Assembly: GCF_030269645.1 (NCBI RefSeq)
Contig: NZ_BSTR01000009.1
Coordinates: forward strand, 124,001 to 188,000
DNA from: Actinokineospora sp. NBRC 105648
Lineage (GTDB): Bacteria > Actinomycetota > Actinomycetes > Mycobacteriales > Pseudonocardiaceae
DNA length: 64,000 nucleotides
Reading direction: 5' to 3'
Numbering within the stretch: the first letter of the stretch is position 1; each line of letters starts with the position of its first letter. Of the stretch, positions 16,504 to 25,198 are shown piece after piece. Under the pieces are notes generated by a model that saw only the letters and a program-made list of their open reading frames with translations, was not told the origin of the DNA and did no database searches. Position numbers and translations under genes: made by a program.

Positions 16504-17199
16504 CTAGGCTGGCGAACGGGTGTCGCGCCCGGCGTTCAGCGCGACGATCACGTGGTGCGGCAGCGGCATCGCCTCGCGGGCCGCCTCGTCCGGGTCGACC
16601 AGCAGACCGACCGAGATGGGCAGCGCGCACACCCGTCGGATCAGCTCATCGCCCCGCATCTTCAGGTGGGCGCCGTCCCACGCGGGCACAGCGCGCGGCC
16701 GGTGTTCCCGCACCCCCGCCTGGGTGGTGAACGCGCACATCCACACGCCCGCCCGGGCCGTCGGCGAGATCAGGAACGACCGGTCCGCGCTCACCGGCAC
16801 GTAGGCCAGCGCCCGCTGGAACAGCGACACCGGGTCGCCGCGGCCGGAAAGCCCGAGCTTCGCCTCGCGCAGTAGCGCCGGGTCGCTGTAGCCGCGGGCG
16901 GACCGGGCCGCCCGGTCGGCGGTGTCCCACAGCGCCCGGATCCGCACGACCTCGTCCGGGATCTCGCCGGTGGGCAGGGTCAACTGGGCCAGGGTGAGCG
17001 CGAGGACGCGCACGCTGCCCCACCTGGCGGGCTTGCCGTTGAGGATCCGGTGCACGGTGTCCGCGCTGATCACGTGGTCGTAGCCGCCCACCCCGATGAA
17101 CTCGGCCACCGTCGCGGGCGCCGGGCACCCGGCGCGCACGTGCAACCGGGTGATGGCCTCGGTGAGGGCGCGCAGCGCGTCCCCGGACTCGTCGAACAC
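16504..17199 (-). CDS. HTH protein with SseB-like C-terminal region
   Basis: 231 residues from GTG at 17199, chosen over the GTG at 17205 because GGAGG then sits six bases upstream. The first 90 residues look like a helix-turn-helix unit ('GGYDHVISADTVHRILNGKPARWGSVRVLALTLAQL', an XRE-type arrangement). The last 110 residues contain 'YVPVSADRSFLISPTARAGVWMCAFTT' and 'GVGLLVDPD'-like segments reminiscent of the SseB family seen near ESX genes. It lies directly upstream of the two ESX-like genes and may regulate them. Domain calls are by eye. Confidence 0.55.
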   Translation of the reverse strand: MFDESGDALRALTEAITRLHVRAGCPAPATVAEFIGVGGYDHVISADTVHRILNGKPARWGSVRVLALTLAQLTLPTGEIPDEVVRIRALWDTADRAARSARGYSDPALLREAKLGLSGRGDPVSLFQRALAYVPVSADRSFLISPTARAGVWMCAFTTQAGVREHRPRAVPAWDGAHLKMRGDELIRRVCALPISVGLLVDPDEAAREAMPLPHHVIVALNAGRDTRSPA

Positions 17200-17318
17200 C
17201 CTCACCCTCCGCGGGTCACCACCTGGACACCGGCCGCCAGGGATCGTGACAGCGGCCGCGGACGCGGAACGGGCGGGACCCGAGGGTCCCGCCCGTTCAC
17301 CGACGTGCTTGCAGGTGA

Positions 17319-17501
17319 TCAGCCCTTCTGCAGTTCGGCCGCCAGCTCGCGCAGGCGGTCCTCGTGCGCGCGGGCGTGGTGCCCGCAGAACAGCAGCTCT
17401 CCTCCGGAGGGAAGTACAGCGCGAACCTGTGCGGCGGCCCCGCACCGGTCACAGCGGTCGGCAGCGGTCAGCTCGGGGCGGGTGAGCGTCGGCGTCGTCA
17501 T
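17319..17501 (-). CDS. DUF7455-type zinc-ribbon small protein, 60 aa
   Basis: A 60-residue protein starting at the ATG of MTTPTLTRPELTAAD. It contains CDRCGAAAQVRAVLPSGGELLFCGHHARAHEDRL: a CxxC pair plus CxHH, likely a single zinc site. This compact pattern is common and conserved in actinobacteria; its function is unknown. A GGAGGGAG stretch lies about a dozen bases before the start. Confidence 0.8.
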   Translation of the reverse strand: MTTPTLTRPELTAADRCDRCGAAAQVRAVLPSGGELLFCGHHARAHEDRLRELAAELQKG

Positions 17502-17901
17502 GGGAGTTCTCCCTCCGTCCCGGCACCGGAAATGGGATCCGGTGCCCTCATCGGCTGCGGTCACGGAGGCGGAATCTCCGCCGTGGTCGCGCTTCTACTC
17601 TTACAGACGTACGGGCCCCCGGCAGTGTTCCCGCGCCCGATGTTCGATTCGGTAACCCCTGATTAACCCGGTTGGCCCACCGGAACCGGGCGAAATGGCC
17701 CTCGGCCAGGGCAAAGACCGCCCCCGAGCCATTCGGACACCCGGTGTTCGCGTGTCGTTGTTCACCACGGGCGAACACCCAGGTGCGCCACACCGGCCCG
17801 GAACACCTCGGCGCCACCGACGATGTCCCGGACGTGCAGACGACTCCCGGGGCAAGATCAGTTGGCGGCGCCACCCCCGTGCGCCCGGTAGGCGGTGCGA
17901 G
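17502..17901. other. 400-base intergenic region between divergent small genes
   Basis: This holds the upstream regions of the DUF7455 gene (minus) and the 107-residue gene (plus). I see no convincing coding frame, repeat or long hairpin. Local AT-rich patches such as 'TTCGATTCGGTAACCCC' near 17643 could hold promoters, but no consensus pair was identified. Confidence 0.5.
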
Positions 17902-18225
17902 ATGAGCTACGAAGTCCCGGCCCTGCCGCCGTGCCTGCCCGGCTGCAGGTACGCGCTCGACCGGATCACCGACCTGGCCGACCGCGTCGACGGCAGCCAC
18001 ACCTGCGTGGTCACCGTCGCGGTGGTGGAGAGCATCGACCGCACCCCGGTCTACGTCCAGGTGGTCCGCTGGTTCGACGCCGAGGGCCTCACCGAGCCCG
18101 CCTTCGTCGAACTGCGCGGCGGCGACTTGGTCGGCGACGACGGCTTCGGCGCCCTCGCCGCCCGCGAACTCGGCGCCGCCTTCGCCGCCGCGGCGGCGCT
18201 CATCGACAGCGCCGCCCCACCGTGA
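17902..18225 (+). CDS. Hypothetical protein, 107 aa
   Basis: It starts at the ATG of MSYEVPALPPCLPGC with a G-rich sequence upstream. The N-terminal PPCLPGC motif followed by a beta-rich middle ('TCVVTVAVVESIDRTPVYVQVVRW') and an alanine-rich helix at the end loosely resembles DUF6907-type actinobacterial proteins, but I would not assign it. Codon bias is typical of a real gene. A 14-base hairpin lies about 100 bases downstream. Confidence 0.6.
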   Translation: MSYEVPALPPCLPGCRYALDRITDLADRVDGSHTCVVTVAVVESIDRTPVYVQVVRWFDAEGLTEPAFVELRGGDLVGDDGFGALAARELGAAFAAAAALIDSAAPP

Positions 18226-18322
18226 CCGCGACCAGGCCCGGCCGCGGCGGGTGCGAACACCCACCGGGGCCGGAGCCCTTCGCGCGGCTACCCAAATAGG
18301 TCGCGGCGGTCGGAGATGGACA

Positions 18323-18354
18323 ACGCCCCCGACCGGTGACCCGGTCGGGGGCGT
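18323..18354. terminator. GC-rich hairpin terminator
   Basis: 14-base arms ACGCCCCCGACCGG and CCGGTCGGGGGCGT have a four-base TGAC loop, located about 100 bases after the 107-residue gene. There is no U-tract. It marks the left boundary of the accessory region. Confidence 0.7.
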
Positions 18355-19276
18355 CGCACACGAACCACAGCTAGGCGGTTTATTCGAGGTAGTCGCGCAG
18401 TATGCTTTGGTGTGCGCTGTGCTTGACCAGCAAAAACGAGGTCGGATGTGAGCGCTGTGCAGTGAAATATCCTGTATCAGGGCCCGTCGGCCGTGTTGGT
18501 GACACCCGCCCAGACCTGGACCAACCACCTGGCGAGAGGCGTCCGTGGTGCATCCACCGTGGTGCGCTCGTCCCGTAGCGTCCCGTAGCGTCCCGTAGCG
18601 TCCCGTAGCGTCCCGCGTCCCGTGACTCCCGGTCACCGTGGTCGCCCGCCGCGACCGGTTCGGCGCTGGCCTCCTGCGCACAGTCGGGGGTGTCTGACGA
18701 TGCTGTCCTTCGATGTCATGATCGGTTACCTCGGCAACCTGATGTCGGCTGGGCGCGGCGCCGTGCTCGACAAGCGCGAGCACATGCACTACCTCCACTC
18801 CGCTGCGGCCGGAGCGAGGTGATGCTCTGACTCAAGCGCGCCGGGGCATGTTGAAGCCAAGGCTGCCGGTCGTCAGGCGGCGAGGCAGCCGTGGTGGCCC
18901 GCGCGGTCGACATCGGCGAACCCACTCTGCGGACCATCGGGGGTGGTGATGTTGACGCAGGCTGAGTGCACCTGTCGGCCGACCGCGTGGGCACAATTCT
19001 CCAATTCGGCCCTGCTCCAGTGTGCGTTGCCTCCCCGGCGGGAGTGCCAAAGGACGGGACCAGGCTGAACTGTGTGTCCCCCTGTTGGCGGTGGACAAAG
19101 ATCGGTGGTGGTCGTCGTGACCGCGCGGCTGGAAATCCGTCTTGCCGGCATCGGAAAGTGGTCTTGCCTGTGAGCCGCTCGATCGGTGGCTGACGGGTGG
19201 TGGGGTCGACGTGTCTGCTGGTAGTGCATCAGGTGGTGCTCACCAGGAGGTTCCAGATCCATTCACCACCACCGAC
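18355..19276. other. 922 bases without a confident gene, left of CRISPR array 1
   Basis: The codon bias of the flanking genes is lost here and the sequence is lower in GC in patches (for example around 18400-18480). It contains a 10-base tandem repeat (18571-18615). Between about 18870 and 19100 the minus strand has a peptide-like stretch (WSRAELENCAHAVGRQVH...) that may be a gene remnant but has no start or recognisable family. The right end is the trailer of CRISPR array 1. Confidence 0.5.
18571..18615. repeat. 10-base tandem repeat, four and a half copies
   Basis: The unit TCCCGTAGCG occurs four times in exact tandem at 18571-18610, followed by a partial TCCCG. It lies in the gene-free stretch left of CRISPR array 1. 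The period is not a multiple of three and no frame uses it. Confidence 0.95.
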
Positions 19277-21258
19277 GGAACAGCCCCGCTCGCGCGGGGA
19301 AGAGGCTCCGGCGAGGATCTGGTCGGCGGTGGCGGGTTCGCGGCCGGAACAGCCCCGCTCGCGGGGAAGAGCAGCCCACTCAAAGCACCTGTTGGACGCC
19401 CACCTTGGAACAGCCCCGCTCGCGCGGGGAAGAGGGCACCGAGTCGACCAGCACCCAGGGGAACGTCGGAACAGCCCCGCTCGCGCGGGGAAGAGACACG
19501 CAGGTACCGCGACAACGCCTGACCTGTCGGAACAGCCCCGCTCGCGCGGGGAAGAGGCGGCAACGCGATTGACTTTGACTCCTACCGCGGGAACAGCCCC
19601 GCTCGCGCGGGGAAGAGGAGAAGATGCTGGAGTTCCCGCACCGGGACCTGGGAACAGCCCCGCTCGCGCGGGGAAGAGTAGCCCGGCAAGTCGGGAGCTG
19701 ACGGGTAAGGAATAGCCCCGCTCGCGCGGGGAAGAGGCGCAGGGCTTCCACATCACGTCCGGTGAGACGGGAACAGCCCCGCTCGTGCGGGGAAGAGGGC
19801 GACGCTAGCCCAGGTCACCGACGGTCTACAGGAACAGCCCCGCTCGCGCGGGGAAGAGGGCCAGGTCACCTACCGGGTGGACGGGCAGTCCGGAACAGCC
19901 CCGCTCGCGCGGGGAAGAGGCTGGGCGGACGGCGGACCGCCGCGCCTTGGGCGGAACAGCCCCGCTCGCGCGGGGAAGAGCGTGAAGACGCTGACGCCCC
20001 ACTCCGCTGCTAGGGAACAACCCCGCTCGCGCGGGGAAGAGGGGGCGCGGTGGCGTGGCCCCTCTGACGGGCGAGGAACAGCCCCGCTCGCGCGGGGAAG
20101 AGGCAGCTTGGACGCGATGGCGCACGCCTCGTCGAGGAACAGCCCCGCTCGCGCGGGGAAGAGCTGCAGTTCTTCAAGAACGGCGCGACGCCGCAGGGAA
20201 CAGCCCCGCTCGCGCGGGGAAGAGACCGTGACGCTCACGGTCTTCGGGGAGGTGGTGGGAACAGCCCCGCTCGCGCGGGGAAGAGCGGCCGCCACCGCCG
20301 CCTACCGGGCGACCCTGTGGAACAGCCCCGCTCGCGCGGGGAAGAGACCGCGACGATCCGCGACCCCGCCACGCAGGCGGGAACAGCCCCGCTCGCGCGG
20401 GGAAGAGGGAGACAGCGATGACGACCACCACGATCTGCGCGGAACAGCCCCGCTCGCGCGGGGAAGAGCGTCACCCGAGACGCCGCTGAACCTGATCATC
20501 AGGAACAGCCCCGCTCGCGCGGGGAAGAGCAATCCATCGGGCGGCCGTTGAGAATCACATTGGGAACAGCCCCGCTCGCGCGGGGAAGAGATCGCGTACG
20601 GCGAGGACGACGCCGCCCCAGGCGGAACAGCCCCGCTCGCGCGGGGAAGAGGAGGTTCTGGAGGACCGCTTCGGGTCCCATTCCGGAACAGCCCCGCTCG
20701 CGCGGGGAAGAGGCGGACGCCACATGGCACGCCATGGTCGAATACGGAACAGCCCCGCTCGCGCGGGGAAGAGGTCACGGACCGGTGGGTGAAGGTCGGG
20801 CGGATGGGAACAGCCCCGCTCGCGCGGGGAAGAGCGGCTGCGGCCGCGTCAGGACCGTCGCCAGGGGAACAGCCCCGCTCGCGCGGGAAGAGGCTCGGGT
20901 CGAGCGTCCGGTCGTACATGATGTAGGAACAGCCCCGCTCGCGCGGGGAAGAGAGAAACACGCGCGCGATGGCATCGCTCCCCTTCGGAACAGCCCCGCT
21001 CGCGCGTGGAAGAGGCCCCGGGCCCGACCACCGAGACCGCCCACATCGGAACAGCCCCGCTCGCGCGTGGAAGAGGCCCCGGGCCCGACCACCGAGACCG
21101 CCCACATCGGAACAGCCCCGCTCGCGCGGGGAAGAGAAGTCGGCCGTGCGGGGCCCCTGGTGAGCAGCCGGAACAGCCCCGCTCGCGCGGGGAAGAGGAG
21201 GCCAAGGTCGACGGGTGGAGGACTGCGGTGGGAACAGCCCCGCTCGCGCGGGGAAGAG
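19277..21258 (-). CRISPR. CRISPR array 1, type I-E, 33 repeats / 32 spacers
   Basis: The 28-base repeat on the plus strand starts GGAACAGCCCCGCTCGCGCG and ends GGGAAGAG; most units have a 61-base period with 33-base spacers. Read on the minus strand the repeat has the usual I-E form (CTCTTCCCCGCGCGAGCGG...), so crRNA is transcribed leftward from the leader at 21259. The leader-distal (left) end is degenerate: repeat 2 lacks two bases, the first spacer is 41 bases, and repeats 8, 9 and 13 carry single changes. Repeat 27 lacks one G. Repeats 29 and 30 share a G-to-T change and flank identical spacers. Confidence 0.99.
20987..21108 (-). repeat. Exact duplication of one repeat-spacer unit inside array 1
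   Basis: Units 20987-21047 and 21048-21108 are identical over all 61 bases, including a repeat variant (GCGCGTGG instead of GCGCGGGG) found nowhere else in the array. This points to a recent slip or recombination event rather than independent acquisition. Confidence 0.97.
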
Positions 21259-21374
21259 GCTTCTTGACCTGCGGCGTTATGAACCGTAACGCCGTTTCTC
21301 ATTCACTTTCCTTGACCGTGAACGACACGGTGATCCCTGCTTCGCGCGTGTGTGGGAGGTGGATCGGGTACGGG
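21259..21374 (-). promoter_or_regulatory. Leader of CRISPR array 1
   Basis: A sequence lower in GC than its surroundings lies between the last repeat and the cas2 stop. Reading away from the array it contains CTTCTTGACCTGCGG, a small hairpin CGGCGTTA/TAACGCCG, and TCATTCACTTTCCTTGA. The first and last motifs recur in the leader of array 2, which supports a shared role in transcription start and spacer integration. Confidence 0.8.
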
Positions 21375-21740
21375 CTAGTCGGGCTGGCTTCGAGGGCGGC
21401 CGGTGCCGTAGCGGCGGCGTTTGCTGGCGTTGCTCCAGCCTGTGGGCGTATGCGTTGTCCGGTGATCAGCCGAAGGGCGCAGCATGAGGTGGATGCCCTC
21501 GCGGTCAACCGGTATCCATTCGTGGGAGTGGACCTGGAAGTCCAGGCCCTGTTCGTTGTCCGCCTTGTGCACCATGATCGCGCGGCCGGTCTTGACCATG
21601 TCCGTCACGCGTTGCCACATCAGGTGCCGCACGCGTGCGGAGATGTTGCCGACGAAGACTCCGGGGGCTATCTCCAGCAGCCAACGTGTCAGGTGGCCGC
21701 GGAGTCCGACGGGGCAGGCGGCTACGACGATCACTGTCAT
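21375..21740 (-). CDS. cas2: CRISPR-associated endonuclease Cas2e
   Basis: 121 residues; its ATG overlaps the cas1 stop by four bases. The N-terminal MTVIVVAACPVGLRGHLTRWLLEIAPGVFVGN matches type I-E Cas2, which bridges two Cas1 dimers in the spacer-integration complex. Typical I-E Cas2 is about 95-100 residues; here the last 25 or so residues (after about residue 95) form a basic extension rich in Arg/Lys/Thr. It is the last gene of the operon, followed by the leader of array 1. Confidence 0.95.
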   Translation of the reverse strand: MTVIVVAACPVGLRGHLTRWLLEIAPGVFVGNISARVRHLMWQRVTDMVKTGRAIMVHKADNEQGLDFQVHSHEWIPVDREGIHLMLRPSADHRTTHTPTGWSNASKRRRYGTGRPRSQPD

Positions 21741-22696
21741 TCGTCGTCGGCCTCCCCGTAGGCCGTGCCCCCTGCGACCTTCCGGCCGTTGTCGTCCCAG
21801 AGCATCACGACGTCTGCGTCCTCGAACGCTTCAGGTCCGTACTCGATGACGCCCTCGTCGGCGAGCAGCGACTTGATGTCGGCGACGCAGGTCTCCAGGA
21901 ACTTGCCGTCCTTCATGTGGTCCCGGACAGCACGCCGGGTGGCGGAACCGATGTCTGCGGGTTCCGCGGCGGTCACGTCGAAGGCGATCGGGATGGTGAT
22001 GTCCGCCTTGTAGAGGTCGGCCACGTCGTAGACGAACGACTTGGTGTGACCGGTGTGCGCGAAACCCAGACCCGGCGAGCACCCGAGTGCCACGATCACG
22101 GCGTGGACGACACCGTAGAGGCTCGTGTTGGCCGCGGACAGGGCCTTGTTGACCGGTGTCCCACTGTCGAAGTCGCCCGGGTCGTAGTCCCGTCGCTCCC
22201 ATGCGACGCCGGTGCGCTGCGAGTGCGCCCGGTACAGCCTTCGGACGCGGGCGCCCTCGCGGCCGCGGAGCTGCTGCATGGTCAGCCCGCTGGTGTCCTC
22301 GCCCGGGAAGCGCATCGCGTACATCTGCCGCGCGACGCGCAGTCTGGCGGTCTGGTTGCTGACCAGCGCGGCCTGGGCCTCCAGCAACCGCGAGGAGCGG
22401 GCGAGTGTGCGGCCGTGCGCGTAGTACCGCACGCCGTGCTCGCCCACCCACACCGCGGTCGACCCGCTCTCGGCGAGCAGGACCATGGCCTGTTGGCTGA
22501 CCGTGGTGCCTGGGCCGAGGAGCAGGGCGCCGAGCGTTGCCGCCGGGAGGTGCACGGTGCCGCGGCGGTCTTGGGCGGTGATGGCGTTCGCGTCCCGGTG
22601 AATGACGCAGTGTTCCAAGTAGACGAACGAGAGTCGGTCCTGGGCGCGGGTCAGGTGGGAGATGGGGACCGGGCGGGCTCCGGGGATCTCGGGCAT
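21737..22696 (-). CDS. cas1: CRISPR-associated integrase Cas1 (type I-E)
   Basis: 319 residues, ATG sharing one base with the cas6e stop. Catalytic residues align with the E. coli enzyme: Glu147 in the 'RGREGARVRRLY' helix, His214 in GFAHTGHT, and Asp227 in VYDVADLYK. The C-terminal 30 residues after 'GPEAFEDADVVMLWDD' are acidic. With Cas2 it integrates new spacers at the leader end of the arrays. Confidence 0.97.
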   Translation of the reverse strand: MPEIPGARPVPISHLTRAQDRLSFVYLEHCVIHRDANAITAQDRRGTVHLPAATLGALLLGPGTTVSQQAMVLLAESGSTAVWVGEHGVRYYAHGRTLARSSRLLEAQAALVSNQTARLRVARQMYAMRFPGEDTSGLTMQQLRGREGARVRRLYRAHSQRTGVAWERRDYDPGDFDSGTPVNKALSAANTSLYGVVHAVIVALGCSPGLGFAHTGHTKSFVYDVADLYKADITIPIAFDVTAAEPADIGSATRRAVRDHMKDGKFLETCVADIKSLLADEGVIEYGPEAFEDADVVMLWDDNGRKVAGGTAYGEADDE

Positions 22697-23370
22697 CAGC
22701 GGGCGAGGGTGAGCAGGCCGCAGCCGTAACCCTTGGCCGGGCCGATGCCGTGGGTCAGCGCTCGGCGGAACGCGTCGACGTCGGTGATCTCCAGGCGACC
22801 GCCGAAGGTCGCGGTGGCGAGGGTGACGGTGTGCGAGTCGCGTGTGAACCGCCAGGTGTGCCTGCTCTGGACCGCCACGTCGAGTTCCTTGTCGATGGTC
22901 TCGGTGATCGAGAAACCATGTTGATCGCGGCGATCGAGCAGCCAGGTGGTCTGTTGGGCGGCGGTCACATGGCCTCGGCGCCGAGACTTCTCGGCTGGTG
23001 CGGCGGCGGAGTCGGCGTCCGGCTTTCGACTGCTGCGCGTCGGGTTCGCGGTGAGCCGGAACGCCCACTGTTGCCCAACCGCCAAGCGGTCGAGCAGCGG
23101 GGTGTAGGGACGGCTGGCCCAGCTGCTCGTGGTCGGCCAGCCCGCGACCTCCACGACGTGGGTCAGGTCGGGCAGGTGCGGGCTGACGATGTACAGCAGC
23201 GTCTGGTGCGTGCCGCTGTCCAACCGCCAGAGCACGCGCCCGGCGGTGGTGGGGTCGCGGTGGGCAGCCGGGAACGCCTTCACCACCGCGCCGTGCAGGC
23301 GGTGTGGCGAGGCGAGCAGTTCGCGGGCACCGCGGCGGGCCGGGTTGAGTTCGAGCCTGGTCAGGTGCAT
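22696..23370 (-). CDS. cas6e: crRNA endoribonuclease Cas6e (CasE/Cse3)
   Basis: 224 residues from the ATG of MHLTRLELNP; the start lies ten bases inside the cas5e 3' end. It has two ferredoxin-like halves. His26 in 'SPHRLHGAVVKAFP' is at the catalytic position of the T. thermophilus homologue, and the C-terminal glycine-rich loop GIGPAKGYGCGLLTLAR is intact. It cuts pre-crRNA at the base of the repeat hairpin and stays bound as part of Cascade. Confidence 0.96.
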   Translation of the reverse strand: MHLTRLELNPARRGARELLASPHRLHGAVVKAFPAAHRDPTTAGRVLWRLDSGTHQTLLYIVSPHLPDLTHVVEVAGWPTTSSWASRPYTPLLDRLAVGQQWAFRLTANPTRSSRKPDADSAAAPAEKSRRRGHVTAAQQTTWLLDRRDQHGFSITETIDKELDVAVQSRHTWRFTRDSHTVTLATATFGGRLEITDVDAFRRALTHGIGPAKGYGCGLLTLAR

Positions 23371-24065
23371 TCGAGCAGGTCCATCGGGTCGTGGGGGTCG
23401 TGTCCCGGGCGGTGATCGGGATTGGGCACCGTGATCGGGACTCGGTGCACGGTGCGCCATCCGTATTGGCGGTGGCGGGGGTCGAAGCTGATCGGGTCGT
23501 CGCGCACGGTGTCGCTGCCCGGTGTCCCGGGTGGGCAATCGAGAACGGTGTCCAGCCTGACCTGGCTCGCCGCGTGTCGGCGGCGGATGGCGGGGGATGC
23601 CAACCAGGGTGTTCCGGTGAGCGCTTGCTTGATGTCTCCCGTTGCCATCCCCACCAACAGCTTGCCCGCGGGCGGGCAGGAGCGGCGGCCCAGGAACAGT
23701 GGGAAGGCCGGACGTCGCAGGGCTGCCGCCAAGTCGTCGAGCAGGGTGGTCGCACCCTCGACCGCGACGACGAATACCGCATCCGCCAGGTAGAAGCGGT
23801 AGGACAGCGGCATCGAGCGCGAGCCGTCGCGGGTGCGGGCCGTCTGGAAGTCGCGTTCGAGCTGGCCCGCTTGCTCGACCCGGACCCCGATCCGCAGGTC
23901 GCGCAGCTCGTCCAGCGGGTCGACGCGGCTGAGGCCCTTGGCGGCGGCCAGCAGCCCGATGACACCACTGCGGCTGGGTGCCAGATCGGTCCCCCGACGG
24001 GTGAACCGGCTGCTGGTGCCCCAGGACTGCAGCGGGGCCGCCAGCCGCAGCACCAGCGCCGTCAC
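23361..24065 (-). CDS. cas5e: Cascade subunit Cas5e (CasD)
   Basis: 234 residues. The N-terminal 'LVLRLAAPLQSWGTSSRFTRRGTDLAPSRSGVIGLLAAAKG' is the hallmark of the I-E Cas5 family. It holds the 5' handle of the crRNA in Cascade. Its ATG overlaps the cas7e stop by four bases. Confidence 0.96.
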   Translation of the reverse strand: MTALVLRLAAPLQSWGTSSRFTRRGTDLAPSRSGVIGLLAAAKGLSRVDPLDELRDLRIGVRVEQAGQLERDFQTARTRDGSRSMPLSYRFYLADAVFVVAVEGATTLLDDLAAALRRPAFPLFLGRRSCPPAGKLLVGMATGDIKQALTGTPWLASPAIRRRHAASQVRLDTVLDCPPGTPGSDTVRDDPISFDPRHRQYGWRTVHRVPITVPNPDHRPGHDPHDPMDLLECT

Positions 24066-25195
24066 GGCGAGAGCCGATCGGCGACCAGCGCGCCCACCCC
24101 GTTGACGACTCCATCCAAAGTGGACCGTTCACCCAGTTCCGCCAGCGGCTCGATGCGCTCGCCCACCCCGAATGCCCAGGTGTGCAGTGGGGTCTCGTCG
24201 AACGCCTCGTGCAGGTCGCGTGCGTGGGTCGCCAGCCGGTGGATGGATGCCGTGATGCGCCCGCCCTTCTCGCCCTCGCCGACTGCCTCCTCGAAGGCGC
24301 CGACCAGGTTCACCGGTTGGGTCTCGCGGGCGACCACCAGGACCGCGTCGGGCAAGGTGCGGTTCGCGAAGGTGTTCTGCTTGCCGCTGGGCATGGTCGT
24401 GACGAACGCCCGCGTGAAGGCCTCGACCGCGCGACGCGTCGCCACGACGTCGCCGAGGTTCCGCTGGAGTTGGTCCACGTCCAAGGCGGCATAGCGGTAC
24501 AGGGTGGACGAGTTGAACTCGACGGTGCCGATCATCCCGGCTCCAGCGTCTTCCTCGTCGTCGTTCGCCTTGTAGTCGTCGACCGCGGTGAAGTAGTCGT
24601 ACTCGTTGGTCACCTTGTGCACGCTCAGCGCGTGCGCGACCTGGACCGCTGCCTCGACGTTGAGCTCGGGCAGGTTGGCCACCATGCGGCCGAAGAGCGA
24701 CACGTCGACCGAGTGGTCCCGGTCGGCGCGCGCTTTCGCCTCGGCCTTCTCGATCGTCAGCTTCGCCTCGCCTGCCGCGTGCGCGGCCTCGACGGCGAGG
24801 TCGGCCAGGTTGCCGACCTGCTGGTGGGACAGGAAGAGCAGGAACTCGGCCTGTTCGAGGTCATCGGTCTTCTTGCGTGCTGCCTTGAGTTTGAACCCGG
24901 CCGCCTCCAGCACGGCCTTGGCCAGTTCGAAGGCCCGGTCCGCGAGATCGGGGGAGCGGGTTGCGATCTCCTTGCCGACCATCTCCACGACCTGCTTGGT
25001 CCGCACACCGAGCTGATCGCGGTCGAGCAGGTCGTCGAAGCCGTCGCGCACGGCGCGTTTCCAGGACTGGCTGGACACCCGTGCCCGGGTCACCCCGCCG
25101 TAGACGGCCGTTTTGGGGCTGCCGGTGTCATCTCGGTTGATGTTGCTGGGCGGGACTGTCTGGATGACGTGGAAGTCGATGATGGTGCGCGGCAC
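24062..25195 (-). CDS. cas7e: Cascade backbone subunit Cas7e (CasC)
   Basis: 377 residues from the ATG of MPRTIIDFHVIQTVPPSNINRDDTGSPKTAVYGGVTRARVSSQSWKRA, a textbook CasC N-terminus. Six copies coat the crRNA in Cascade. It starts three bases after the cse2 stop and overlaps cas5e by four bases. Confidence 0.97.
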   Translation of the reverse strand: MPRTIIDFHVIQTVPPSNINRDDTGSPKTAVYGGVTRARVSSQSWKRAVRDGFDDLLDRDQLGVRTKQVVEMVGKEIATRSPDLADRAFELAKAVLEAAGFKLKAARKKTDDLEQAEFLLFLSHQQVGNLADLAVEAAHAAGEAKLTIEKAEAKARADRDHSVDVSLFGRMVANLPELNVEAAVQVAHALSVHKVTNEYDYFTAVDDYKANDDEEDAGAGMIGTVEFNSSTLYRYAALDVDQLQRNLGDVVATRRAVEAFTRAFVTTMPSGKQNTFANRTLPDAVLVVARETQPVNLVGAFEEAVGEGEKGGRITASIHRLATHARDLHEAFDETPLHTWAFGVGERIEPLAELGERSTLDGVVNGVGALVADRLSP

Positions 25196-25198
25196 TGG

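Noticed and set aside
18873-19262. 129-codon minus-strand frame left of array 1
   Set aside because: It runs into the trailer, has no start signal and no recognisable family; noted only as a possible remnant.
19142-21305. Open frames on both strands through CRISPR array 1 and similar ones in array 2
   Set aside because: The peptides are periodic translations of the CRISPR repeat (SPRERGCS, NSPARAGK), not proteins.
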